Assembly (NCBI GenBank): GCA_029688955.1
Contig: JARUKZ010000011.1
Coordinates: 1-64,000 of the forward strand
Direction: 5' to 3'
DNA length: 64,000 bases
Source: Chitinispirillales bacterium ANBcel5
GTDB lineage: Bacteria > Fibrobacterota > Chitinivibrionia > Chitinivibrionales > Chitinispirillaceae
How positions within the stretch are numbered: the first letter of the stretch is position 1; every line of letters starts with the position of its first letter. Positions 44,477 through 53,846 of the stretch are shown piece by piece. The notes under the pieces are model-generated. The model worked only from the letters and a program-made list of their open reading frames with translations. It did no database searches and was not told where the DNA came from. A program made the translations under genes and the position numbers.

Positions 44477-44640
44477 TGTTTCTCACTGAAAGTGGTAGGT
44501 TTCTCACTGTACATACCATGTTTCTCAAAGATACAGGCATGTTTCTCAAAGTTTATGCCGTGTTTCTCAGTGCACAGGGGGTGTTTCTCACTGTTACTGT
44601 AGTGTTTCTCACAAAATGACCCATGTTTCTCAAATTTTGG
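44477..44640 (-). repeat. right arm of 21-bp array: 8 diverged units in opposite orientation
   Basis: The inverted core TGTTTCTCA (GGTTTCTCA in unit 2) starts at 44477, 44498, 44519, 44540, 44561, 44582, 44603 and 44624, exactly every 21 bases. The 12-base remainders share almost nothing, so the core and the spacing are conserved while the spacers are not. Together with the left arm this makes a head-to-head array with a 35-base start-to-start offset at the centre. The first right unit is complementary over 13 bases (CAGTGAGAAACAT) to most left units. Confidence 0.92.
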
Positions 44641-44780
44641 ACTGTCCAGCCCTCTCTGACTATATTAATGAGACAAAGTCATGTATTAAATTAGAGGTAG
44701 CATTATTTAACAGTACTGGGGTACGATTTGACCGAGAACTGCGAAAACGAAGAAGAGTTATGATTGAGGAAGGTCCAGTT

Positions 44781-45698
44781 CTAAATAAGCAAGTCTTTCA
44801 TTTGGGTCACTGCGTTTACATTCTCTCTGTCACAGTACTCCTTTATTCCATCGAGAACATTTTGCGGTGCCTGCGGGTCGATAAAATTTGCGGTACCAAT
44901 CTGTATTGCAGAAGCTCCGGCAAGCAGATACTGAATCGCATCATCGCTATTCATTATACCACCCATACCGATAACCGGGATCGTTACAGCGTTGCTTACC
45001 TTATAGGTCATGGCTACTCCCACGGGTCTGATTGCCGGACCTGAGAGACCACCGGTTTTCATCTGAAGAACAGGTTTTTTTGTGGCAGTGTTGATAACCA
45101 TTCCCAAAAGTGTATTAATACAGGAGAGAGCATCTGCTCCGGCATTCTCTGCAGCCCGAGCAATCACGGTAATATCGGTAACATTGGGAGTAAGCTTTAT
45201 AATTATTGGCTTTGATGTACGTTTACGCAGCTGCGAAGTAAGACGCTCAATTTGTACCGGATCGGTGCCAAACGCAAGTCCGCCGTGTTTTACATTGGGA
45301 CATGATACATTTATTTCATAACCCCAAATTCCATCAACAGCTTCGAGTCGCTCAAGGACGGTGGTGTATTCCTGCTCTGTTGAGCCTGCCACATTGACCA
45401 CAATCGCACAGGGTAACCGTCTTAAAAAAGGCATCTTTTCTGAGATGAATCTATCTACCCCAACATTGGCCAGCCCGATAGAGTTGATTAATCCTGATGG
45501 GGTTTCAATAATTCTTGGTATCTCATTTCCTTCTCTGGGGGCAAGTGTGACTGCTTTAGTATAAATAGCGCCCACCCAGTTAAGGTCCAGAAGCTCTTCA
45601 TATTCACTACCATAGCCAAATGTGCCTGAGGCAACTCCTACCGGGTTGGGGAGTATTTTATCACCTATTTGTATCGAAAGATCTGTAGTTATTCCCAT
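44781..45698 (-). CDS. pyrD: dihydroorotate dehydrogenase B (NAD+), catalytic subunit
   Basis: Oxidises dihydroorotate to orotate in pyrimidine synthesis, FMN-bound, paired with PyrK. The 305-aa protein shows NPVGVASGTFGYGSEY, KAVTLAPREGNEIPRI, the FMN/substrate segment SIGLANVG, the active-site region YEINVSCPNVKHGGLAFG (the Cys of type 1B enzymes), and IPVIGMGGIMNSDDAIQYLLAGASAIQIGTA. The ATG at 45698 lies inside the end of pyrK (10-base overlap), a coupled pyrK-pyrD unit. Full length. Confidence 0.95.
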   Translation of the reverse strand: MGITTDLSIQIGDKILPNPVGVASGTFGYGSEYEELLDLNWVGAIYTKAVTLAPREGNEIPRIIETPSGLINSIGLANVGVDRFISEKMPFLRRLPCAIVVNVAGSTEQEYTTVLERLEAVDGIWGYEINVSCPNVKHGGLAFGTDPVQIERLTSQLRKRTSKPIIIKLTPNVTDITVIARAAENAGADALSCINTLLGMVINTATKKPVLQMKTGGLSGPAIRPVGVAMTYKVSNAVTIPVIGMGGIMNSDDAIQYLLAGASAIQIGTANFIDPQAPQNVLDGIKEYCDRENVNAVTQMKDLLI

Positions 45699-46453
45699 AG
45701 TATGTCTCTGCTGTTAAAAACCGGTCCCTCTTTACACGCTCTTTGATAACCTGTTGTTGTCTTGACCACACACCCCATGCACGCCCCCACTCCACAAGCC
45801 ATTACCTGTTCAACTGACACAAAGCATTGTGCTTTTTTCGTATCTGCAAGGTCGTTTAGCGCTTTAAGCATTGGGTGTGGTCCGCAGCAATAGATTGTGC
45901 TTTTTGAATCGACACTACCTTTTTCTTCCAGGTAATCGATCACTGTTCCTTTGAATCCCGCAGTTCCATCATCGGTACATACTACAGGTTGGAGCCTTTT
46001 GAAGCTTTGAGCATCCGGAACGGAGTGCGTATTTCTGCATCCAAACACAAACTCTACTGATTGGTTTTTTTGCAATAGATCAGAAACCATAAACATCACA
46101 GGCCCAAGTCCAATACCTCCGGCTACCAAAACGGCTTTTTGAGGAGGTAGTTTTGGGAAGGGATTGCCCAGGGGACCAATCAGATCAAGCGTTTCACCTT
46201 TTTCCTTAGAACAAAGAAGTTCTGTAGCGCGTCCGCGTTTCTGATAAATAATTGAGGCGCTCATTGTTTCTCCATTAAAAGCGGAGAAAGCAAAGGGGCG
46301 TCTTAGAAGCGGAACAGTGTCATGTGAAACCCTGATTGTTAAAAACTGGCCAGGTACAGGAATGCCGGCTTCATGGTCCCAGCTAAATTCCAATTCGTAG
46401 AAATCGGAAGTGATTTTTTGGTTTCTTATAACTTTTGAATTGATTTGTTTCAT
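45689..46453 (-). CDS. pyrK: dihydroorotate dehydrogenase B electron-transfer subunit
   Basis: Transfers electrons from PyrD FMN to NAD+ through FAD and a 2Fe-2S cluster. In the 254-aa protein an FAD-binding barrel (GQFLTIRV, LLRRPFAFSAF) is followed by an NAD-binding domain (VLVAGGIGLGPVMF, IYCCGPHPMLKAL). The C-terminal cluster site is CGVGACMGCVVKTT...RACKEGPVF with four Cys. No ribosome site is obvious at ATG 46453. It is first in the pyrK-pyrD pair and divergent from the CotH gene, with about 280 bases between. Confidence 0.94.
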   Translation of the reverse strand: MKQINSKVIRNQKITSDFYELEFSWDHEAGIPVPGQFLTIRVSHDTVPLLRRPFAFSAFNGETMSASIIYQKRGRATELLCSKEKGETLDLIGPLGNPFPKLPPQKAVLVAGGIGLGPVMFMVSDLLQKNQSVEFVFGCRNTHSVPDAQSFKRLQPVVCTDDGTAGFKGTVIDYLEEKGSVDSKSTIYCCGPHPMLKALNDLADTKKAQCFVSVEQVMACGVGACMGCVVKTTTGYQRACKEGPVFNSRDILWE

Positions 46454-46735
46454 AGTTTGTTTTGGCTACTAATTTTTATGGTCGCTTAGAATATACTCTT
46501 TTGTGACTGGTATAAAGTTGTGTAATTGAATCTGTGACCTCTTCTGTTTGAAATCAATACTATAGAGATTGATCAGTGATTATTTTGAACCACTCAGGAC
46601 GGTTATAAATATACATTTTTTCACCTTTATATTTTGGCATAATTTACCTTATTATACTTTGCCAAATACTTTCAACGAGTATAGTCCTTATTTACACAAC
46701 CTGTGCTTATTCGCTTAAACAGAGGTGAAAGGCAG

Positions 46736-49700
46736 ATGTTTCCACATATGTTTTTTAAAATAGGACTTCTGATAATTTTCCAATCGTTTCTAATGGTTAG
46801 TAAATCTTATGGTCATGTAATCCTAAATGAAATTATGAGCTCTAACTCATTTACTCTTTCAGATAGTGATGGAGATTATGAAGATTGGATTGAGATTTTA
46901 AATACTGGTCATACTACTATAAACTTAGCGGGTTTTGGCTTATCAGATTCTTATAGTGAACCGTTTAAGTGGGTTTTTCCTGCAATAGAGCTTGAGCCCA
47001 ATCAGATTATTGTTCTATGGGCTTCGGGTAAAGACCGGCGAAATCCTCAAGGTCAGTTGCATACTAATTTCAGGATTGCCCGAAGCGGGGAAGAAGTAAT
47101 TCTTACCGAACCGGCAGGAGAGCGAATTGATGAGCTTAAACCGGTGGAAATTCCTACTGATTGGTCTGTGGGACGTATCGAGGGTGATACTGAGAGGTGG
47201 TTTTTTTTCAAACAACCTACTCCGGGAAAACCAAACACCACAGAGGCGTATCAGGAGATTTTGGAATCACCACGGTTTTCACATACTCCGGGATTTTATG
47301 CGAGTGATTTTTTCCTGGAGCTGTCGCATCCAGACCCACAGGTCTCTATCCATTATACTCTCGATGGCTCGGTTCCCACTACAGAGTCGTCTGTGTATTC
47401 TGAGCCAATACACATACGTGACCGCAGTGAAGAGGAAAATGGAATTTCAATGATTCCTACCAATGATGTGAAAGTGGATCACTTTCAATGGACTCCACCT
47501 TTAGAAAACGTGGCAAAGGGCACTGTTATTCGTGCTAAAGCATTTAAACCAGGGTATTTATCAGATCAACCCGTTTCCGCTACCTACTTTGTGTTCCCTG
47601 AAGGAGCAAGTCGATATTCGCTTCCTGTGATATCGGTTATTACTGAACAGGAGAATTTTTTCTGTGATTCTATAGGAATCTATGTGCCTGGAAACAGCTA
47701 TGTTCCAGGCGATTCATCTGTGCACAATCCTACCGGCAATTACACTTTGAGAGGGAGGGAATGGGAGCGGGAAGGAAGCATAGAATATTTTGACCCATCT
47801 ACGGGTTTGGCATTGTCACAAAATGTGGGGTACCGTATTCATGGTGGTTATTCGAGGCGGTTTCAGAGTAAGAGTTTAAGAGTGTATGCAAGAAATGATT
47901 ACGGTACAAATACACTCAACTATCCATTCTTCTCCGAATCACCACATGATCATTTCCGAAGGCTTATACTGAGATCCGGAGGCAACGATCAGCAACTTGG
48001 GATGATGCGGGATGCGGTAGCTCAGCTTGTCGTTAGAGATCTTAACTTTGTTACTCAAGGGTACAGGCCAACAGTAGTGTTTATCAATGGAGAGTACTGG
48101 GGGATAAAAAATATACGGGAACGGTATGACAGGCATTATCTTGAGCGTGTATATGGAGTTGACCCCGAGAATATTGATCTGCTCACACATTCCCACTACG
48201 CAAAAGAGGGTTCTGATGAACATTACTTACAAGTATACAATTTCATAAACCACAACAACATGGCTGAAAGCGACAATTATTCTAAGGTTAGGGAAAATAT
48301 TGATGTGGACAATTTTATCGATTATTATGCCGCTCAGATAATTACCGGTAACCGGGACTGGCCAGATAATAATATTGACTTTTGGCGTCTGAGAGTTCCC
48401 TATCGGACAAATGCGCCAAAAGGGCATGATGGCAGGTATCGTTGGATGGCTTATGATTTAGATTACGGGTATGGGCTCTACACTGAACCAAGCACGGATG
48501 TAATCTATTGGATGATGCATCATAAACCAGAGTGGTCCAGAAGAATGTTTGTAAACTTAATTGAAAATGAAAATTTCAGGACTGATTTCATAAACAGAAA
48601 TGCTGATTTGCTTAACACTACTTTCAAACCGCACAGAGTAACCGGTATTATAGATAGTGTTTCTGGTTTAATTGAACCCGAGATAGAAGAGCATATCCGG
48701 CGCTGGAATCAACCACAGGATTTAAATTCATGGTTCAATGAGATTGAAACGATGCGTGAATTCGCACGCAGACGCTATCACTATGTTCGACAACACTTAA
48801 TGCGGTTTTTTGGACTGTCTGAAACCTCACAGGTTACAGTCTCTACCGATTTAGATAAGGGAAAAGTACGAATCAATACATTGCTCATAGATGAGCAGAC
48901 ACCGGGTCTTGAAGGCGCTCCCTATCCATGGAACGGTGTTTATTTTAAAGATAATCCGATTCGTTTAGAGCCTGTAAACAAAGAAGGATTTGTATTTAGC
49001 CACTGGCTTATAAACGGGCAAAGAGAGCAGGCTCCGGTTTTGAGTATAAATCCAAAGGCCGACATATCGGTGGAGGCTGTATTTACAACGAAAGAGAAAA
49101 TAGCCAGAGGAAATGAATCACTCATACATTTTTTTCATTTCAATTCTATAAACGATCAAATCGATTCTGTTGGGGAACTAACTACTGTACTATCAGATTA
49201 CAGCATAAATACTAACGCGCTAATATCGTATGAGGGTAGTGGTGAAGGCTATATGGATCTGGTGGAGGGAACTAAAGAAAACATACAATTGGATATAGGT
49301 GCCGGGCATGCACTCAGGGTAAGAAATCCTTCCTATAACCGAGCCCTTGTTTTTTGTATCCCCACAGAGGGCTTTGAGCATATAAACTTCAGCTATGCAG
49401 TAACCCGAACTACAAATGGCCCTACACAACAGTCCCTTTATTATTCCACGGCAAAAGGGGCACCTGAATGGGTACCCTATAAATCAGGTATAGAGATAAA
49501 TGAAGAATATGAAACCAAATATTTTGACTTTAGTTCGATAGCTTCAATAAATGATAATCCTCACTTCAAAGTAAAGCTGCTGTTTAATGATCAATCGATG
49601 GGTAGCTCGGGAAACAATCGTTTCGACAATGTAGCAGTTAAGGGACGGCGTAGAAGAGAAGAGTTACTACACTATTATAACTTTAACACTCTTTCAGAAA

Positions 49701-50488
49701 ACCTTGATCCAAACGGAAGAGTTCGTGTGGTTTCTTCAGATTTCAGTCTGAATGGAGAATCATCAATTACCTATGCAGGTGAAGGTATTGGATATATGGA
49801 TGAAGTTGAGGGTACATATGTTAATAGTCGAAGAAATGATAGTTCCGGAAGCGCCCTGCGGGTGAGAAATCCATCAGCTGGTCGATCACTGGTGTTTAAT
49901 ATGCCAACAACCGGATACGACGACATTCTTTTTAGTTATGCTGTACGAAGAACCACCAATGGTGCAACAAAGCAATCTCTTTACTACTCTACTCAAAAGG
50001 ATACTTCTTCATGGATACTGTTTGAGTCTAATATCGAGATATCTGAAGAGTTTACCGTGAATAGTTTTGATTTTAGTTCAGTAGAAGGAGTTAGTGATAA
50101 TCCTTATTTCCGGTTAAAGATTACCTTTGATGAACAATCTATGGGTTCATCAGGAAATAATCGATTTGACAATATCACACTTGAAGGGGTCTCGGTAAGT
50201 GAGCCTGTTTTGCCAGACGAACCAACTGGTCTTACATTGTATCAAAACTACCCCAACCCATTTTCCAATTCAACCACAATTCGATTTTTTCTGCCGGAGC
50301 CTTCAACTGCTCGTCTTATAATATATGATCTTAGAGGCAGAGTTGTTGCAAGATTACTAAACGAATCACTTGACGAGGGCACTCATGAGGTCGTTTGGAA
50401 TAGTAGAAATAGTGCTTCAGGAGTTTACATATATCGACTTGTCTATAATGGTAAATCGGCTGTAAAAAAGATGATCCTGAGCAGATAG
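46736..50488 (+). CDS. secreted CotH-kinase surface protein with LTD, chitobiase-type, InlB-like, twin repeat and sorting domains
   Basis: A 1250-aa exported protein. GTG 46703 gives extra residues; ATG 46736 (MFPHMFFKIGLL) has GAAAGG and AGAGGTG just upstream. The signal peptide ends near SYG. A lamin-tail domain follows (about 20-140, VILNEIMSSNSFTLSDSDGDYEDWIEILN). Then a chitobiase/hexosaminidase C-terminal-like Ig (about 180-300, IHYTLDGSVPTT) and a CotH domain (about 305-680; GYRIHGGYSRRFQSKSLRVYAR, LRSGGNDQ, MAYDLDYG). An InlB-type repeat is at about 700-780. Two repeats of about 165 residues (each with MGSSGNNRFDN) and a sorting tail (YQNYPNPFSNSTTIRF, ASGVYIYRL) complete it. Probable adhesion or spore-coat-kinase-like surface protein. 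Confidence 0.8.
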   Translation: MFPHMFFKIGLLIIFQSFLMVSKSYGHVILNEIMSSNSFTLSDSDGDYEDWIEILNTGHTTINLAGFGLSDSYSEPFKWVFPAIELEPNQIIVLWASGKDRRNPQGQLHTNFRIARSGEEVILTEPAGERIDELKPVEIPTDWSVGRIEGDTERWFFFKQPTPGKPNTTEAYQEILESPRFSHTPGFYASDFFLELSHPDPQVSIHYTLDGSVPTTESSVYSEPIHIRDRSEEENGISMIPTNDVKVDHFQWTPPLENVAKGTVIRAKAFKPGYLSDQPVSATYFVFPEGASRYSLPVISVITEQENFFCDSIGIYVPGNSYVPGDSSVHNPTGNYTLRGREWEREGSIEYFDPSTGLALSQNVGYRIHGGYSRRFQSKSLRVYARNDYGTNTLNYPFFSESPHDHFRRLILRSGGNDQQLGMMRDAVAQLVVRDLNFVTQGYRPTVVFINGEYWGIKNIRERYDRHYLERVYGVDPENIDLLTHSHYAKEGSDEHYLQVYNFINHNNMAESDNYSKVRENIDVDNFIDYYAAQIITGNRDWPDNNIDFWRLRVPYRTNAPKGHDGRYRWMAYDLDYGYGLYTEPSTDVIYWMMHHKPEWSRRMFVNLIENENFRTDFINRNADLLNTTFKPHRVTGIIDSVSGLIEPEIEEHIRRWNQPQDLNSWFNEIETMREFARRRYHYVRQHLMRFFGLSETSQVTVSTDLDKGKVRINTLLIDEQTPGLEGAPYPWNGVYFKDNPIRLEPVNKEGFVFSHWLINGQREQAPVLSINPKADISVEAVFTTKEKIARGNESLIHFFHFNSINDQIDSVGELTTVLSDYSINTNALISYEGSGEGYMDLVEGTKENIQLDIGAGHALRVRNPSYNRALVFCIPTEGFEHINFSYAVTRTTNGPTQQSLYYSTAKGAPEWVPYKSGIEINEEYETKYFDFSSIASINDNPHFKVKLLFNDQSMGSSGNNRFDNVAVKGRRRREELLHYYNFNTLSENLDPNGRVRVVSSDFSLNGESSITYAGEGIGYMDEVEGTYVNSRRNDSSGSALRVRNPSAGRSLVFNMPTTGYDDILFSYAVRRTTNGATKQSLYYSTQKDTSSWILFESNIEISEEFTVNSFDFSSVEGVSDNPYFRLKITFDEQSMGSSGNNRFDNITLEGVSVSEPVLPDEPTGLTLYQNYPNPFSNSTTIRFFLPEPSTARLIIYDLRGRVVARLLNESLDEGTHEVVWNSRNSASGVYIYRLVYNGKSAVKKMILSR

Positions 50489-50751
50489 AAGTACCATATT
50501 GGGGCCGGTGATCCAAACAGATTTCATGGTTTATATTGCTTGTATAACCGCTTTTTCCTGTTTTGTAGTTATCTCTTTTTGCTCTGAGTGAGCTTATCAC
50601 TTAAGCGGTAACAATTGTCCGTGTTTTTGATCCCGCTCTTATAAACAGGCAAAAAAAAGTACACCGGCAAGGTAAAACAAGATTTAGATCTTTTCTTTAA
50701 TTATTTTTACTATCTCTGTTTAATAAGGGTACAACTACAAGGATTGGAACT

Positions 50752-51468
50752 ATGAAAACTCCCGCACAATATCTAGCTTTAGCTTTGGATAACATCTCGG
50801 GTTTCGAAGAGCTTAGAGCTCTTATTGCTGAAACTTCAAAGCATGTAGGTGTTTATAAACTTGGCCTTGAACAGTTTACCAGGTTTGGACCAGGTGTTTT
50901 GGATTTGGTCAGAGAAGCTGATCGAAAAATATTTCTCGATCTGAAGTTCCATGATATACCAAATACGGTAGCTAAGGCTGTTGCATCGGCTTGTGATCTT
51001 AAAATTGATTATCTTACCATTCACACACAGGGTGGGATTGAGATGATGAGAGCAGCGATGGATGTTGCAAAACAAGCAGACCACAGGCCGAAAATTCTTG
51101 GGGTTACTCTTTTAACGAGTATTAATCAGAACGCACTCAATAATGATCTTGGTGTAGCTTCTACTACAGAAAAATATGTCCTTCATCTTGCCTCAAATGC
51201 AGTAAACTCCGGTCTGGATGGCCTGGTCTGCTCTGCAAATGACCTGGAGACCATTAAACCGGTTTTGAAAGAAGGATTTGAAGTTGTTACCCCCGGAATA
51301 CGACCAACAGGTGCAGCAAAAGATGATCAGAAAAGAGTTGCTACCCCAGCCTGGGCTATAAAAAATGGTTCGACTCTTCTTGTTGTAGGAAGACCTATAA
51401 CCGGGGCTGAAAACAGAGCCGATGCAGCAGCGAAAATAAATCTGGAAATTGGGGAGGCTCTTAAATAA
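50752..51468 (+). CDS. pyrF: orotidine 5'-phosphate decarboxylase
   Basis: Final step of UMP synthesis. The 238-aa TIM barrel has ALALDNISG, KLGLEQFTRFGP, the catalytic DLKFHDIPNTV, TIHTQGG, VVTPGIRPTG and LVVGRPITGAENRADAA. GGAAC at 50744-50748 is a weak ribosome site before ATG 50752. It stands alone between the CotH gene and the polysaccharide locus and is 5 kb from pyrKD, so pyrimidine genes are scattered here. Confidence 0.95.
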   Translation: MKTPAQYLALALDNISGFEELRALIAETSKHVGVYKLGLEQFTRFGPGVLDLVREADRKIFLDLKFHDIPNTVAKAVASACDLKIDYLTIHTQGGIEMMRAAMDVAKQADHRPKILGVTLLTSINQNALNNDLGVASTTEKYVLHLASNAVNSGLDGLVCSANDLETIKPVLKEGFEVVTPGIRPTGAAKDDQKRVATPAWAIKNGSTLLVVGRPITGAENRADAAAKINLEIGEALK

Positions 51469-51614
51469 CAGGCGACCAACTAAGTGGTGCACTTTCCGGC
51501 TGTATACCAATAAGGTATAGTTAAACAGCAAATGGTAGCAAGGGTATTATTTTTAATAAACGATGATTGTTTGTATTCACTTTGTTTTGAGGCGTTAAGA
51601 GTAAAATCATTATC

Positions 51615-52721
51615 ATGGATTATAAGGTAGGAATCAATGCTCTTTGTTATTCAACAAACCGTGCAGGTATAAGTAATTATATCTACAATTTGTTACAGCA
51701 ACTATCGAAGCAGTCACACAATGTTCAATTTACAGTTTTTCTTCCCCAATCTGCAAAAAAAGATTATGTAAAATTTGACAATTGCAAGATGGTTTTTCTT
51801 CCTGCCAAAAACATTCTTTTCAGAATCTTACTGGAGCAGTTGTTTCTTCCTATCCTTTTTTATCGTTTTAAATTAGACCTACTTCATTCACCCGGTAATA
51901 TTTCGCCAATACTGTTATTCAAGAAAAATATTGTCACTATACACGATATCTATTTTCGTCACGACAAAAATCGGTTTACATTATTTAAAAAGGTCTATCT
52001 GTATCTGTTCACTCCCTTAACAGTTCGGTTCTGTCGTTCTGTTATCTGTGTATCCAGATATACTTATTTAGAAATTCTGAAATACTACAAAGTGGATCAA
52101 AGTAAGATAACGGTTATTGCTCAGGGATACTCTGTTGGATCAACTACATCGACTGCTATAAAGCCGGTTTTTAACAATTCGATCATCTCAAAACCATTTT
52201 TCCTTTTTGTTGGTACTATAGAACCAGGGAAAAACCTGGTCAACCTGATTAAAGCATTTAAATCGTTTCAATCGCAATATCAGTTGATTATTGCGGGGAA
52301 ATTTGGTTGGAAGTATGAGGTTATTATAACTGCAGCCAATGAAGTCTCAGTGAAGGACGCCATTATTTTCACCGGGTATATCTCTGATTCCAATCTTACA
52401 TGGCTTTATGATAATGCTAAAGCGTTAGTATTTCCCTCAATTTATGAGGGTTTTGGACTTCCTGTTATAGAAGCAATGTCCCGGGGGTGCCCGGTATGCT
52501 GTTCAGACACTTCATGCTTACCAGAAACAGCTGGAAATGCTGCTTTGTATTTCGATCCATTGAAACCTTCGGATATAAACGAAAAGATGAAAACCGTTTT
52601 GGATCCTGTAGTTAGAAAAGATTTAAAGAAAAAAGGTTATCTTAATGTAAAACGGTTTTCATGGGAGCATAGTGCCAGTGTTCTTTTGAATCATTATTTT
52701 GAAGTACTGAAGAATAGGTAA
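51615..52721 (+). CDS. GT4-family glycosyltransferase (first of pair)
   Basis: A 368-aa retaining glycosyltransferase, GT-B fold. The N-terminal domain has INALCYSTNRAGISNYIYNLL and DLLHSPGNISP. The C-terminal donor-binding domain has FLFVGTIEPGKNLVNLIKAF, TGYISDSNLTWLYDNAKALVFPSIYEGFGLPVIEAMSRGCPV and CLPETAGNAALYFDPL. The E-x7-E (EGFGLPVIE) motif is present. It is followed after 3 bases by a related gene. Transfers a sugar during exopolysaccharide repeat assembly at the cytoplasmic membrane. Donor and acceptor unknown. Confidence 0.9.
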   Translation: MDYKVGINALCYSTNRAGISNYIYNLLQQLSKQSHNVQFTVFLPQSAKKDYVKFDNCKMVFLPAKNILFRILLEQLFLPILFYRFKLDLLHSPGNISPILLFKKNIVTIHDIYFRHDKNRFTLFKKVYLYLFTPLTVRFCRSVICVSRYTYLEILKYYKVDQSKITVIAQGYSVGSTTSTAIKPVFNNSIISKPFFLFVGTIEPGKNLVNLIKAFKSFQSQYQLIIAGKFGWKYEVIITAANEVSVKDAIIFTGYISDSNLTWLYDNAKALVFPSIYEGFGLPVIEAMSRGCPVCCSDTSCLPETAGNAALYFDPLKPSDINEKMKTVLDPVVRKDLKKKGYLNVKRFSWEHSASVLLNHYFEVLKNR

Positions 52722-52724
52722 AAT

Positions 52725-53816
52725 ATGCAAATTGGAATAGACATTAAGACACTGCGCAACAAAAGGGCAGGGATTCAGAACTATGTAATTGAGCTGCTAG
52801 ATAAACTTCAGAGTATAGATACACAGAATAATTACATCTTATACGAACCCAGTAAAACAGATTATACAATAAAAAACAGAAAATGGAAGCGGGTTCTGAT
52901 TCGATCACGTTTACCTGGAACTCTGTGGATGCAATTTAGGCTTCCACGCAGGGTAAAAAAGGATAATGTGGATGTTTTATGGTGTCCTGAAGGGATTTCT
53001 CCTTTAAGAAAAATTAAGGGATGTAAAATAATTACAAGTATTCATGATTTTACCTTTATTCACTATCCACATACAATGCGTAAGTGGTCTTTTTTAATGT
53101 TAAAATTATTCTCCAGAAGAACGTTTTCTATTTCCGATATGATCACTACCAACTCCAATTTCACCAAAAGAGAGCTCTTTTCTTTATACAACCAAGTGAT
53201 ACTTCCCCCTGTTAGGACTGTTCCGTGCGGCTCTCCATACTGGAGTAAACCGGGAGATTACAGACCTGAAAAAAGATCCAATCACTTGCTTTTTGTGGGT
53301 AGCATTGAACCAAGAAAGAATATAGTTAAGCTTATAGAAGCGATGGAGAATTTGAAATCCAGGGGGCTGATTGTACCATTGCATATTATTGGCCTCAGGG
53401 GGTGGAAAAATTCAAGTGTTAAAGAAAAAATAATGCATAGTAGCTGCAGGGATACACTTATTTTAAAAGGATATCTGACTGAATCACAGTTGAAAGCAGA
53501 GTATCTCAACTGTAAGGCTTTCATTTTTCCAAGTATTTACGAAGGCTTTGGACTTCCTGTTCTTGAAGCCATTAGTCTGGATTGCTTGGTATTAACATCA
53601 AAAGACACTGTTATGCAAGAAGTAGCAAAAGAGCATGCTCTCTATTTTGATCCTAAAGATCCCCTTGACATAGCAAATGCCATTTGGAAAATCTATGAAG
53701 ATCGCTTTGATCGGACAAAGTACCTAAAAAGGTCCAATAAATTGCTGAAAGAATATTCGTGGGATAATTCTGCTGAAAAGCTTTTACTACTATTCAAGTC
53801 TTGTTTAAGTAGGTGA
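52725..53816 (+). CDS. GT4-family glycosyltransferase (second of pair)
   Basis: A 363-aa GT-B glycosyltransferase resembling the preceding gene (KRAGIQNYVIELLDKL, DVLWCPEGISPL, LLFVGSIEPRKNIVKLIEAM, SIYEGFGLPVLEAISLDC). Probably a tandem-duplicate descendant acting on the next residue of the same glycan. It ends in a terminator and converges on the minus-strand GT2, 8 bases apart. Confidence 0.9.
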   Translation: MQIGIDIKTLRNKRAGIQNYVIELLDKLQSIDTQNNYILYEPSKTDYTIKNRKWKRVLIRSRLPGTLWMQFRLPRRVKKDNVDVLWCPEGISPLRKIKGCKIITSIHDFTFIHYPHTMRKWSFLMLKLFSRRTFSISDMITTNSNFTKRELFSLYNQVILPPVRTVPCGSPYWSKPGDYRPEKRSNHLLFVGSIEPRKNIVKLIEAMENLKSRGLIVPLHIIGLRGWKNSSVKEKIMHSSCRDTLILKGYLTESQLKAEYLNCKAFIFPSIYEGFGLPVLEAISLDCLVLTSKDTVMQEVAKEHALYFDPKDPLDIANAIWKIYEDRFDRTKYLKRSNKLLKEYSWDNSAEKLLLLFKSCLSR

Positions 53817-53819
53817 ATT

Positions 53820-53846
53820 CGATCTTAAGAGATCTCGATTTTTTTT
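53820..53846 (+). terminator. terminator inside the 3' end of the convergent GT gene
   Basis: CGATCT-TAAG-AGAT(CT)CG hairpin followed by T8. It serves the plus-strand GT4 pair but lies within the last codons (KKIEIS, stop) of the minus-strand GT2 that ends at 53825. The T-run is therefore also coding (Lys codons) on the other strand. Confidence 0.6.

Noticed and set aside
44165-44549. Heptapeptide-repeat proteins in the array (for example MRNIPQTV..., CFSLFGA...)
   Set aside because: A 21-bp unit without stops is open in several frames on both strands. No frame has a ribosome site or credible start, so these are consequences of the repeat.
44211-44640. CRISPR array
   Set aside because: Units of 21 bp are contiguous with almost constant spacers in one arm, orientation flips in the middle, and no cas gene is near. 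Neither repeat length nor spacer diversity fits CRISPR.
44616-45044. Plus-strand frame overlapping pyrD
   Set aside because: Largely antisense to a clear pyrD gene and lacks motifs.
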